NCBI GenBank assembly: GCA_963842355.1
Contig: CAWJGC010000004.1
Location: 1,612,001 to 1,676,000, forward strand
Source: JASHPR01 sp963842355
Lineage (GTDB): Bacteria; Actinomycetota; Actinomycetes; Streptosporangiales; Streptosporangiaceae
DNA length: 64,000 nt
Direction of reading: 5' to 3'
In this document: positions 50,672-59,511 of the stretch, in pieces
How the letters are laid out: each line of letters starts with the position of its first letter
Numbering within the stretch: the stretch's first letter is position 1
Translations under genes and position numbers: made by a program
Notes under the pieces: model-generated
The model's database searches: none
What the model saw: only the letters and a program-made list of their open reading frames with translations
Told to the model about the DNA's origin: nothing

Positions 50672-51772
50672 TCAGGCCGCACGCCACGCGGGCGAAGCCG
50701 ACGATGAGGGGCATCCGCAGCTCTCCCGGAGGACCAGCCGGGTGGGGAGCACGACATCACGTTCCGCCGGGGCGTTGCCGCTGATCATCGAGTGCAGCAC
50801 GTTGAAGGCGGTGGCGCCGATCTCCTGCATGGGCTGGCGCACGGTGGTGAGCTGCGGTCGCAGGTGCCTGGCCATCGGGATGTCGTCGAAGCCGGTCACC
50901 GCGACGTCCCCCGGCACGTCGACGCCGTGCTGGGCCAGTGTGTACATGACGCCCAGCGCGGTCTGGTCGTTCGTGCAGGCGATCGCGCGCGGCAGGTCGT
51001 CTCCGCCCGCGATCAGCCGGTCGATCACCCGGGCGCCGCCCGCCGCGTAGTAGTTGCCCTGCCACCGCGGTCCGGTCAGCAGCGCGGCGCCGACCGCCGC
51101 GGCCTCCGCCGCGATGGTCTCGCCGCGGGCCAGGCTGTCCGGGCTGTCGGCCAGCCCGGCGAGGTACGCGAGGCTGCGGTATCCGTGGTCGGCTAGCAGG
51201 TGCCTGGCCAGCTCGCGCATGCCTGACCGGTTGTCGCCGTGCACGTTGGTCGTGGTCGGCGTGGCGACGTTGGCCAGCGTGACGATGGGCACCCGCCGGG
51301 AGAGCTGCTCGAGCTGGTCCGGTTCGAGCAGCCGGTCGTGCAGGATCAGCCCGTCGCTCTTCCGGGCCAGGGCCAGCAGCCGCCCGCTGACGTCGTGGTC
51401 TTCAGCATCGACCGAGCTCAGCAGCAGGTTGAAGCCCTGGCGCTGGGCCGCGAGCTCGATGCCGCGGTTGATCATGTCGGGGTACTGCTGGCTCTCGTCC
51501 TCCTCGGCGAATCCGCCCTCGCTGGGCGGCACCCAGCGGACCCGGCGGATGACGACCCCGACAACCTCCTTGAGCCTGGCACTCAGCGCGCGCGCCGCGC
51601 CGTCGGGCACGAACCCGAGCTCGGCGACCGCCTGGAGCACGCGCTCGCGCGTCTCCTCGCGCGGATTGCGGCGCCCGTTGAGCACCCGCGAGACCGAAGC
51701 GATCGATACGCCAGCGACCCGCGCGACGTCGTAGATCGTGGGCGGCGCGCTCATCTCGCTGGTGTCCGCCAT
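50672..51772 (-). CDS. LacI-family transcriptional regulator
   Basis: A 366-aa repressor. The N-terminal HTH is YDVARVAGVSIASVSRVLNG, followed by the hinge region (NPREETRERVLQAVAELGF..ARALSARL) and a periplasmic-binding-like effector domain (VATPTTTNVHGDNRSG, AVTGFDDIPMARHLRPQLTT). It is the first gene of the transporter/GH3 operon. Two GGTAAGCGCTTACC palindromes upstream are classic LacI-family operators, so it probably represses itself and the whole operon, with a sugar as inducer. The inducer is probably a beta-linked oligosaccharide. Confidence 0.93.
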   Translation of the reverse strand: MADTSEMSAPPTIYDVARVAGVSIASVSRVLNGRRNPREETRERVLQAVAELGFVPDGAARALSARLKEVVGVVIRRVRWVPPSEGGFAEEDESQQYPDMINRGIELAAQRQGFNLLLSSVDAEDHDVSGRLLALARKSDGLILHDRLLEPDQLEQLSRRVPIVTLANVATPTTTNVHGDNRSGMRELARHLLADHGYRSLAYLAGLADSPDSLARGETIAAEAAAVGAALLTGPRWQGNYYAAGGARVIDRLIAGGDDLPRAIACTNDQTALGVMYTLAQHGVDVPGDVAVTGFDDIPMARHLRPQLTTVRQPMQEIGATAFNVLHSMISGNAPAERDVVLPTRLVLRESCGCPSSSASPAWRAA

Positions 51773-51802
51773 CGCGCTCCTTCCGAAGCCCGGCGCCCAT
51801 GA

Positions 51803-51816
51803 GGTAAGCGCTTACC
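51803..51816 (-). promoter_or_regulatory. LacI-family operator 1
   Basis: Perfect 14-bp palindrome GGTAAGCGCTTACC with the CG centre typical of LacI/GalR operators, 31 bp before the lacI start codon. Confidence 0.85.
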
Positions 51817-51891
51817 GCATCGCGCCAGGCAGGCCATGCCTGGCTTCTGGTTTGCGACCCCGGATGGCTTTGCCCAGGGAGGGTAAGCGCT

Positions 51892-51905
51892 TACCGGGTC
51901 GCCTG
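51892..51905 (-). promoter_or_regulatory. LacI-family operator 2
   Basis: A second identical GGTAAGCGCTTACC. Its centre is 89 bp from that of operator 1, about eight helical turns, so a repression loop is possible. Confidence 0.85.
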
Positions 51906-52114
51906 GAGCCTAAGACTTTCGCGGGCCGGTCCTCAAGAGTGCGGGCCGACACTGTTACCGGAATGCAACAACGGGATGTCGGCGGCCCGTCCGGCCCGCG
52001 AGCCACCCGGACGGATCGCCGTACCTGGGGCGGGTCCGGTCCGCCCGAGCCCGTCCCCGCTCGGTCCCGCTCGGCTCTGCCCGGGCAGGCCGGATAGGTC
52101 GCCGGGGCCGGACC

Positions 52115-52183
52115 GAAACACGCGCTTAACACACGGGGTTTTCGCGTCGCAGGCGCGTAACAAACGGGAAACGTCAGTGAAAC
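52115..52183 (+). promoter_or_regulatory. GlnR-type nitrogen control boxes upstream of amt
   Basis: GTAAC-N6-GAAAC-N6-GAAAC at 52157-52183 fits the actinobacterial GlnR consensus (GTnAC-n6-GAAAC units). A degenerate GAAAC-N6-TTAAC lies at 52115-52130. Both precede the amt start at 52272. The remaining gap from 51906 to 52110 is GC-rich and shows no gene. Confidence 0.75.
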
Positions 52184-52271
52184 CACATTGTGGGACACAT
52201 GGATACAGCACCCCGATGGACGGGTGCGGCCTGCCCAGGGGGGCCGTACCGCGTGAGGCACTGGAGGCAGA

Positions 52272-53678
52272 TTGATTCCCTACGCTAGCTGGCTCAGCTC
52301 AGGCGACAACGCCTGGCAGATGACGGCGGCAACGCTCGTCGGTCTGATGAGCATCCCCGCGCTCGCGGTCCTGTACGGCGGCATCGTCCAGCGCAAGTGG
52401 GCGGTCAACACCATGATGATGGTGTTCAGCGCGTTTTGCCTGACCCTCATCGTCTGGGTCCTGTGGGCCTTCAAGATGGGCTTCGGGTCGCCGTGGATCG
52501 GCGGCGGCCTCCATCTCGTCGGCAAGCCCGGCACGGTCGTCGGATCAGGCGGCGAGCAGGCACAGGCCAACATCCCCCTGGTCTCCATGCCGCACTTCAG
52601 GTTCCCTGAGGGCTCGCTGGTCTACTTCCAGTTCGTGTTCGCGGCCATCACGCCGATCCTGTTCATCGGCAGCGTGATCGGGCGGATCAAGTTCAAGGTC
52701 TGGCTGATCTTCGTGCCGCTGTGGATCACGTTCGCTTATTCGGTGAACGCGTTCCTGCTCTGGGGCGGTGGCTACTGGGCCGGACACGGCGCGCTCGACT
52801 TCTCCGGTGGCTACGTGATCCACCTGGCGGCCGGCGTCTCCGGCTTCGTCGCCGCCGCGGTCGTGGGACCGCGGCTGCAGCGGGACCGGCAGAAGGCGGT
52901 GCCCAACAACCTGCTCTTCGTCGCGGTCGGCGCCGGGATCCTGTGGCTGGGCTGGAACGGGTTCAACGGCGGTGACCCGTACTTCGCCGGGGCCGACGCG
53001 ACCGCGGCCGTGGTCAACACCAACCTCGCCACGGCCTGCGCGATGATGACCTGGATCATCATGGACATGGCGTGGGGGAAGGAGCGGAAGCCGACCTTCC
53101 TCGGCGGCGTCAACGGGATGATCTGCGGGCTGGTCGGCATCACGCCGGCCGCCGGCTACGTCAACGGCGTCGGCGCGATCATCATCGGCGTGGTGGACTC
53201 GGCGCTGGTCTGGATGCTCTTCGGCTACCTGCCGCGGAAGGTCTGGCCGTTCAACAAGGTCGACGACGCGCTGGGCGTCGTCTACACGCACGGGTTCGCC
53301 GGGTTGTTCGGCGGGCTCATGGTGGGCCTGCTGGCCGACCCGAAGATGATCGTCTATCTCGGCATCGGGAAGGCCCCGAACGTCACCACGGCCGGGTTGT
53401 TCTACGGCAACGCCCATCAGCTGCTGATCCAGGCAGAAGCGGCCCTGACCGTGATCGTCTGGGACGGCCTGGTGACGTTCCTGATCCTGCGCGGGATCGG
53501 GCTGTTCATGAAGCTCCGCGAGCCCGACTCGGTCCTGCTCGCGGGCGACATCGAACTCCACGGCGAGGTGGCCTACCCGAACGAGGAACCGGATGTCGAG
53601 CCGCCGTTCGGCGAGATCCCCGGCGAGCCCGTTCCGGACGGGCACCATCACGGGGCAGTACTCACGGAGGAGCACTGA
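52272..53678 (+). CDS. amt: Ammonium transporter (Amt family)
   Basis: A 468-aa channel with about 11 TM helices. The pore His pair is visible in GGYVIHLAAGVSG and VVYTHGFAGLFGG. Other signatures are PALAVLYGGIV, NNLLFVAVGAGILWLGWNGFNGG and TPAAGYVNGVGAIIIG. TTG 52272 is supported by CTGGAGG upstream. The cytoplasmic tail is acidic and ends with HHH. No glnK or glnD follows, unlike the usual actinobacterial amtB-glnK-glnD set. GlnR boxes upstream suggest induction by nitrogen limitation. Confidence 0.93.
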   Translation: MIPYASWLSSGDNAWQMTAATLVGLMSIPALAVLYGGIVQRKWAVNTMMMVFSAFCLTLIVWVLWAFKMGFGSPWIGGGLHLVGKPGTVVGSGGEQAQANIPLVSMPHFRFPEGSLVYFQFVFAAITPILFIGSVIGRIKFKVWLIFVPLWITFAYSVNAFLLWGGGYWAGHGALDFSGGYVIHLAAGVSGFVAAAVVGPRLQRDRQKAVPNNLLFVAVGAGILWLGWNGFNGGDPYFAGADATAAVVNTNLATACAMMTWIIMDMAWGKERKPTFLGGVNGMICGLVGITPAAGYVNGVGAIIIGVVDSALVWMLFGYLPRKVWPFNKVDDALGVVYTHGFAGLFGGLMVGLLADPKMIVYLGIGKAPNVTTAGLFYGNAHQLLIQAEAALTVIVWDGLVTFLILRGIGLFMKLREPDSVLLAGDIELHGEVAYPNEEPDVEPPFGEIPGEPVPDGHHHGAVLTEEH

Positions 53679-53725
53679 GGACCTGAGTGCACCCGGGTAA
53701 CCCCCGAGTGCGCCAGAGATCGGAC

Positions 53726-53763
53726 CCCGGGCACCCGCGGACTGGCCGTCGCGGGTGCCCGGG
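53726..53763. terminator. Bidirectional terminator between amt and the TPP enzyme gene
   Basis: Perfect 14-bp stem CCCGGGCACCCGCG / CGCGGGTGCCCGGG with a 10-nt loop, midway between the two convergent stop codons. Confidence 0.75.
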
Positions 53764-53808
53764 CTCGCCCTGGCCGGGGGCGATCACGAGAGGCCCGGCC
53801 GGCCGCAA

Positions 53809-55512
53809 TCAGTGACCGCGGAAGGCTTCCTCCAGCCACCACGAGCCGCGTCCTGAGGCGATCTTGGCGTCGATCAGCAGCGGCCGGTCGCGCGGCCCGT
53901 CCAGCCAGTCGCGCACCGGGCCGAGATCCTCGGCCCGGCGCACGGTGACGCCCGCGCAGCCGAAGCCGCGCCCGATCTCGGCCAGATCGGCGGGCGGGAA
54001 CCTGACCGTGTCCAGATCGTCCCCGTCCGGCCCGAAGTGGTGCACCTCCGCGCCGTAGGCGGCGTCGTCGTAGACCACGATGACCATCGGCAGGCCGAGC
54101 CGGACCACGGTCTCCAGTTCGCTGACCCCCATCAGCGCGCCGCCGTCGCCCAGAGTGGCGACCGTCAGCCGGTCGGGCCGCGCGATCGCCGAGCCGATCG
54201 CGGACGCCAGTCCGAGGCCGATCGACTGGTAGGCCTGGGTGAAGCAGAAACCGTCCGCGTCGGGCACGGACAGGTACATGCTCGGGTAGCCCATGAAGTT
54301 CCCCGAGTCCACCGCCACGATCCGCTCGGCGGGCAGCAGGTCGTCCAGGCCGATCGTCAGCGTGCGGGGGTCGATAAGGGTCCCGTCGCTCTCGTCGGCG
54401 TAGGGCACGTCCCGCCAGCGAACCTGCCCGGCGATCTTGTCCCGCAGCGCCGCCGACCGGTAGCCCACCTCGCCGCCGGACCCCGCGCCGCCGGCCGGGG
54501 CGTGCCCGGCGTGCCCGGCCGGCCCGGCGTGCCCGGCCGCCCCGGCGAGGGCGCCGGCGGCCGCCCGCGCCGTCACGCCCACGTCACCGGTCACGCCGAG
54601 CTGAACCGGCCGGTGCGCGCCGATCTCGGCCGGGTCGTGGTCCACCTGGACCACGGTCGTTTCCGGGCCGATCAGCTTGCCGTGTCGCAGCGTCCACATG
54701 TTCAGCGAGCAGCCCCAGCCGACGACCAGGTCGGCGCCGCTGATCAGCTCGGCGGCCAGCGGAGAGGCGAAGCCGCCGCTGACGTCCAGGTCCCACGGGC
54801 TGCCGCGGAACAGGCCCTTGGCTGCCGCCGACGTGGCGAGCAGGGCACCGCACCGGTCGGCCAGCCGCTCCAGGTCGGCCCGGGCCCCGGCGGTTCGCGC
54901 GCCGCGCCCGGCGATGAACACGGGCCGCCGGGAGCGGGCCAGCGCCTCGGCCAGCGCGCCCGCGGCCGCCGCCGCCGGCGTCACCGGCGGCGGCGGCTCG
55001 ATCGGGTCGACGCCCGGCCAGGTGCACGCCCCGGCCTGCACGTCGAGCGGCATGGCCAGCACCACGGTGCGCCGCTGCGTGACCGCGGTCCGGTAGGCCC
55101 GCACGGTCTCGTCGACCGCGAAGCCGGGAGAGTGCAACCGGAACGCGGCCGCGCCCACCGATCCCGCCAGGCGGGCCACGTCGATGCGGAAGTTGGACCG
55201 GACCGCGGCCGAGGCCACGTCGGCCGCGAGAACCACCAGCGGGGTACGGCTCTTGGCGGCCTCGGTGATCCCGGTCAGCGCGTTGGTCAGCCCCGGGCCC
55301 TGGTGCACGGACAGGATGCCCGGCCGGCCGGTCATCCGCGCCCACGCGTCGGCCATGACCGCCGCGCCGCCCTCGTGGCGGGCGGCCACGTACCGCGCGC
55401 CCCGGGCGATCAGCGCGTTGGTGACCTTGAAGTTGCCGCTGCCCACCACCCCGAACACGGTGTCCGCGCCCAGGTCGGCCAGCGTGGCGGCCACGGCGTC
55501 GGTGACCAGCAT
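53809..55512 (-). CDS. Thiamine-diphosphate-dependent enzyme (acetolactate synthase-like)
   Basis: A 567-aa ThDP enzyme with the three-domain layout of acetohydroxyacid synthase and benzoylformate decarboxylase. E47 in AARHEGGAAVMADA is the activating Glu. The central domain has PVFIAGRGAR, and the C-terminal ThDP motif is GDGGALMGVSELETVVRLG, followed by VYDDAAYGAEVHHFG. No HACN-type substrate motif could be assigned. A Gly/Ala-rich loop lies near residue 330. It is downstream of, and close to, the cyclase gene (4 nt), so the two enzymes probably act in one pathway; a role with a keto-acid is likely. Confidence 0.88.
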   Translation of the reverse strand: MLVTDAVAATLADLGADTVFGVVGSGNFKVTNALIARGARYVAARHEGGAAVMADAWARMTGRPGILSVHQGPGLTNALTGITEAAKSRTPLVVLAADVASAAVRSNFRIDVARLAGSVGAAAFRLHSPGFAVDETVRAYRTAVTQRRTVVLAMPLDVQAGACTWPGVDPIEPPPPVTPAAAAAGALAEALARSRRPVFIAGRGARTAGARADLERLADRCGALLATSAAAKGLFRGSPWDLDVSGGFASPLAAELISGADLVVGWGCSLNMWTLRHGKLIGPETTVVQVDHDPAEIGAHRPVQLGVTGDVGVTARAAAGALAGAAGHAGPAGHAGHAPAGGAGSGGEVGYRSAALRDKIAGQVRWRDVPYADESDGTLIDPRTLTIGLDDLLPAERIVAVDSGNFMGYPSMYLSVPDADGFCFTQAYQSIGLGLASAIGSAIARPDRLTVATLGDGGALMGVSELETVVRLGLPMVIVVYDDAAYGAEVHHFGPDGDDLDTVRFPPADLAEIGRGFGCAGVTVRRAEDLGPVRDWLDGPRDRPLLIDAKIASGRGSWWLEEAFRGH

Positions 55513-55516
55513 CGGG

Positions 55517-56293
55517 TCAGGAGCGCTCGACCAGGGCCAGCGCCCGGCACGGGCTGCCGGACCCGCCGGCGATCGGCAGCGGCCCCGCGATCACGACCGC
55601 GCCGGCGGCCGGGAGCCGGGCCAGGTTCTGCAACTGGGTGAGACCGTACTTGCCCGCGCCGAGCAGCGAGGCGTGGCACGGGAACGGGGGGGCGAACGAG
55701 TGCGCGGCCCCGGCGTCCGTGCCGACGGTCTCGACGCCGAGCCCCATCACCGGCGCGTCCCGCGCCAGCCAGCGGGCGCACTCGACCGACAGGCCCGGCG
55801 TGTGCGGCCCGGTCTCGTTCGCGTTCAGGAACTCTTCCTGGCTGTGCGAGCGGGCGTCCCAGCCGGTCCGGTACAGCAGCCACCCCCCGGCCGGCAGCGG
55901 GCCGTGCTCGCCCTCCCACTTCCTGATGTGCTCGACCTCCAGCAGGAAGTCGGGGTCGGCGGCGGCCTGCTCACTGAAGTCGAGCACCACGGCGGGGGCG
56001 ATCAGCCTGGTCACCGGCACCTGCGCGACGTCCTCGCCGTCCCGGCCGGTGGCCCAGTGCACCGGCGCGTCGAAGTGGGTGCCGGTGTGCTCGCCGGTGC
56101 TGATGTCGTTCCAGTACCACGCGGGCCCGCGCTCGTCGTACCGGCTGATCTCGTGCAGGGCAAAGGACTGGGTGTTGCCGAACGGTTCCGGGAGCCGGAT
56201 CACCGGAGTCGCCGAGTCGAGCCGCGAGGTGAGGTCGATCACCTCGACGCGGGCGTCCCGGATCGCTGAGATGAGGGCGTCGAGCACGGGCAT
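55517..56293 (-). CDS. Cyclase-family metal hydrolase (kynurenine formamidase-like)
   Basis: A 258-aa protein of the cyclase/KynB family. The metal-binding motif is HTGTHFDAPVHW (HxGTHxDxPxH). IDLTSRLDSATPVI, LLYRTGWDARS and GAGKYGLTQLQNLARLP fit. ATG 56293 follows GGAGG by 5 nt; ATG 56311 is an in-frame alternative. It precedes the ThDP enzyme on the same transcript. Family members hydrolyse formyl-kynurenine or cyclic amides and esters. A cyclic or ester substrate feeding the ThDP enzyme is a plausible inference. Confidence 0.88.
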   Translation of the reverse strand: MPVLDALISAIRDARVEVIDLTSRLDSATPVIRLPEPFGNTQSFALHEISRYDERGPAWYWNDISTGEHTGTHFDAPVHWATGRDGEDVAQVPVTRLIAPAVVLDFSEQAAADPDFLLEVEHIRKWEGEHGPLPAGGWLLYRTGWDARSHSQEEFLNANETGPHTPGLSVECARWLARDAPVMGLGVETVGTDAGAAHSFAPPFPCHASLLGAGKYGLTQLQNLARLPAAGAVVIAGPLPIAGGSGSPCRALALVERS

Positions 56294-56458
56294 GGTGGCC
56301 TCCGTGGGCATGGGTGATCCGCCGCGAACGCACCTAGCCTGCCGTACGCCGGGCCGGCTGGGGAAGCCGGGCTCAGCAGGGAGCAAGCCGGCCAGGCCGC
56401 GCGTGGCCGGGGCCGCCGTCACGCAGAATGGGGGTATGAGGCGAGCAGGAGACAACTC

Positions 56459-57250
56459 ATGACGGGACCCATCCCGAAGGCTGTGACGCTGGTGACCGAC
56501 GACGGCGTCGGGATCGACGCCGTCCACCTGGCCGGCGCTGACGACGTGGCGATCGTGCTCGCGCACGGTTTCACGCTGAACTGGCAGCACGGGGCGGTCT
56601 GGAAGGCGGCCACCCGGCTGAACCGGGGCTGCGGGGTGATCACTTTCGACTTCCGCGGCCACGGCCGCTCCGGGGGGGTGTCCACGCTGGGCGACCGGGA
56701 GATCCGGGATGTCGACGTCGTGCTCGGCTACGCGCGCGAGCTTGGCTACCAGCGGGTCGCCACGGTGGGGTTCTCCATGGGCGCGTCGATCGTGCTGCGG
56801 CACGCGGGCCTGATCGGCGGGGCCGACGCCGTGGTCTCGGTCAGCGGTCCCGGCCGGTGGTACTACCGGGGCACCAAGCCGATGCGCAAGGTGCACTGGG
56901 CGGTAGAGCACCGGGCCGGCCGCCTGGTGGTCAGGACGATGCTGAACACCAGGATCAGCAACGGGAGGTGGGACCCGGTCCCGGTCCCGCCCGCGGACGC
57001 CGCGGCGAAGATCGCGCCGACGCCGCTGCTGGTCGTGCACGGTGACAGGGACGGTTACTTCCCCGTCGACCACGCGGAGCAGATCTACGAGGCGGCCCAC
57101 GATCCCAAGGAACTGTGGATCGTGCCCGGTTTCGGCCACGCGGAGTCCGGGGCGGTCGAGGCCCCGGCCGTGCTGGACCGGATCGGCCGCTGGGTCCGCG
57201 AGGCCATAACGGTGGCGGCCAGCCCCAACGCAGTCGCCGGATTGGGTTAG
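56459..57250 (+). CDS. Alpha/beta hydrolase
   Basis: A 263-aa hydrolase. The oxyanion region is LAHGFTLN, the nucleophile elbow is GFSMGAS (Ser centre), and the acid and His follow in VVHGDRDGYFPVDHAEQIY and GFGHAES. GVITFDFRGHGRSGG is typical. ATG 56459 has CAGGAGA upstream. No lid domain is visible, so the substrate is probably small. It is divergent from the cyclase/ThDP gene pair and converges on the response regulator gene. Confidence 0.88.
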   Translation: MTGPIPKAVTLVTDDGVGIDAVHLAGADDVAIVLAHGFTLNWQHGAVWKAATRLNRGCGVITFDFRGHGRSGGVSTLGDREIRDVDVVLGYARELGYQRVATVGFSMGASIVLRHAGLIGGADAVVSVSGPGRWYYRGTKPMRKVHWAVEHRAGRLVVRTMLNTRISNGRWDPVPVPPADAAAKIAPTPLLVVHGDRDGYFPVDHAEQIYEAAHDPKELWIVPGFGHAESGAVEAPAVLDRIGRWVREAITVAASPNAVAGLG

Positions 57251-57329
57251 CCCGGCACCACCGCGGCGGCGCTCCGGGCCCTGTCGCTCCCGGTCCGGTC
57301 GCCGCGGGCCGGGCCGACGCCGGGGCGGC

Positions 57330-57992
57330 CTACGAGCCGAGGTAGCGCAGGACCGCGAGGACGCGGCGGTTGTCGCCCTCGTCCGGCGGCAGCCCCAGCT
57401 TGGCGAAGATGCTGGCCACGTGCTTCTCCACCGTCCCCTCCGAGACCACGAGCGCGCCGGCCACGCCCGCGTTGGACCGGCCCTCGGCCATCAGCGCGAG
57501 CACGTGGCGCTCGCGCGCGGTGAGCGCGGCCAGGCCGCCGGCGCGGCGGCTGGCCCGCAGCAACTGACTGACGACCTCGGGGTCGAGCGCGGTTCCGCCG
57601 GCGGCGACCCGTTCCAGCGCGCCGGCGAACTCGGCCACGTCGGCCACGCGCTCCTTGAGCAGGTAGCCCACGCCCCCGGCGTGGCCTTCCAGCAGCCGGG
57701 CCGTGTACTTGGTCTCGATGTACTGGGAGAGCACCAGCACCCCGGTTTCCGGGTGCTCGCGGCGGATCTCGAGCACGGCGCGCAGCCCCTCGTCGGTGTG
57801 CGTCGGCGGCATCCGGATGTCGGCCACGGTGACGTCGGGGTGATGCTCGGCCACCGCGGCCAGCAGCGCGTCGCCGTCGGCCACCGCGGCGCACACCCGA
57901 TGGCCGTGGTCCTCGATCAGCCGGACCAGGCCCGCCCGGAACAGGGCCGCATCCTCGGCGATCACGACCCGCAGGGCCGCAGGCTCGTTCAT
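57330..57992 (-). CDS. Response regulator, NarL/LuxR type
   Basis: A 220-aa two-component regulator. The receiver has paired acids in VVIAEDAAL, phospho-acceptor D58 in VADIRMPP and the conserved Lys in GYLLKERV. The LuxR HTH is LTARERHVLALMAEGRSNAG, then VSEGTVEKHVASIFAKLGL. ATG 57992 overlaps the kinase stop (ATGA), so it is coupled to the sensor kinase. It probably controls the ABC exporter genes upstream in the same block. Confidence 0.93.
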   Translation of the reverse strand: MNEPAALRVVIAEDAALFRAGLVRLIEDHGHRVCAAVADGDALLAAVAEHHPDVTVADIRMPPTHTDEGLRAVLEIRREHPETGVLVLSQYIETKYTARLLEGHAGGVGYLLKERVADVAEFAGALERVAAGGTALDPEVVSQLLRASRRAGGLAALTARERHVLALMAEGRSNAGVAGALVVSEGTVEKHVASIFAKLGLPPDEGDNRRVLAVLRYLGS

Positions 57993-59483
57993 GCGCGTAG
58001 CGGCAGTTCGACGGTCATCTGGGTGGGGCCGCCGGGCGGGCTCACGATCGTCAGGCGGCCGTCCACCATGGCGACCCGCTGCGCGAGCCCGGACAGCCCG
58101 CTGCCCCGGGCCGGGTCGGCTCCGCCGGTACCGTCGTCGCTGACGCCCAGCACCAGGACGTCCTTCCGCCCGGTCGCCTGGATCTCGATGGTGTTCGCGA
58201 AGCTGTGCTTGACCGCGTTGGCCAGCAGTTCGGCCACGCAGAAGTAGGCGATCGTCTCGATCGCGGGGGTGGGCCGCACCGGGATGCTGACCGAAAGCCC
58301 GGCGGGGATCGCGCTGTCGGCGGCCAGGGTGGCGAGCGCGTCCGCCAGCCCGTGATCGAGCACCGGCGGGTGGAGGCCCCGGGCCAGGTTGCGGAGTTCG
58401 CCGAGCGCGTCCTTGGCGCCGCGGTGCGCGGCGTCGACCAGTTCGCGGACGGCCGCGGGATCCGGCACGTCGCCGTCGTCGCCCAGCTTCTCCTTGGCCA
58501 TGCCGAGGTTCATGGCCAGGGTGGCCAGCCGGATCTGCGCGCCGTCGTGCAGGTCCCGTTCCAGCCGCCGCAGCAGGGCCGCGGCATCGTCCACGGCCAG
58601 CGCCCGGCTCTGCTCCAGGTCACGGACCCGCTGGGCCAGCCGGCCGGGCCCGAGCAGGCCCTGGATCAGCCAGGCGTCGGCGGACGCCACCGCCCGGGTC
58701 ACCCACGGCGCGGCGAGCAGCATCGCCGCGCCCGCCGCGAACGCGGCGAACGTGCCGGGGAGGGTGGCGACCCGGAACGTGCCCTGGCCGAACCAGCCGA
58801 CCGGCGTGAACACGGGCACGGGGCTCAGCCGGACGCCCGGCGGGTGGTTACGGAACCCCGACCACCAGAACGGGTAACTGAGGTTGACCACCCCGGCGAC
58901 CCAGAAGAACACGGCGTACAGTTCGAGCACGGCGACCGGCAGTTTCAGCACCAGGTAGGCCACGGCGCGCCAGCCGCTCCCGTCGCGGACGCCGGCGCTG
59001 GCCGGCCCGGCCGGCCCGGCCGGCCCGCAGGCCGCCAGCCGCAGGCCGCCGGCCCGGAGGCGAAGCCTCGATCCGCGGGTCGAGGAGCCGCGCCGCCAGC
59101 CGGAGCTGCAGCGAGCCGAGCCCCCGGGCCGCACCCGTCGCCACCAGGATCGCCAGCAGCACCGCGAGGACCGCCCAGGCGATCACCAGATCCGGCCCGG
59201 ACGGGTTCGGCGGCCGGTGCGGCGTCGCCAGCTGGATCAGGCCCACGGCGACCGCGAAGATCACGAGCGGGCTCGCCGCGGCGAACGGCAGCCCGGCCAG
59301 GCAGAACAGGAACTCGCGGCGGGCCCGGGCAGACCACGGCGCGCGCACGGCGGCCCGCAGGACCGCGGCCGGCCCGGCGCCGCCCGGGCGCTCGCCTGGG
59401 TGCTCGCCTGGGTGCTCGCCGCTCGCGGGCCCGCCGCCCGGTGACGCCGCACTCACCGCGCGCTCCTGGCCGGTCGCCGCCAT
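57989..59483 (-). pseudogene. Sensor histidine kinase, DesK type, interrupted by a frameshift
   Basis: The C-terminal part (57989 to about 59030) has a membrane segment, the H-box LERDLHDGAQIRLATLAMN and an ATPase domain with VAELLANAVKHS and DDGTGGAD..GSGLSGL. The N-terminal part, starting at 59483 (MAATGQERAVS, then REFLFCLAGLPFAAASPLVI), is a sensor domain with two TM helices but lies in a different frame. The join falls in the GC-rich region 58985-59085. Without the shift, the gene would be about 495 aa and normal for this family. It is either a real pseudogene or a sequencing/assembly error. Confidence 0.7.
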
Positions 59484-59511
59484 GCCCTCATTGTCGCTCG
59501 CTCCGGCCCGG

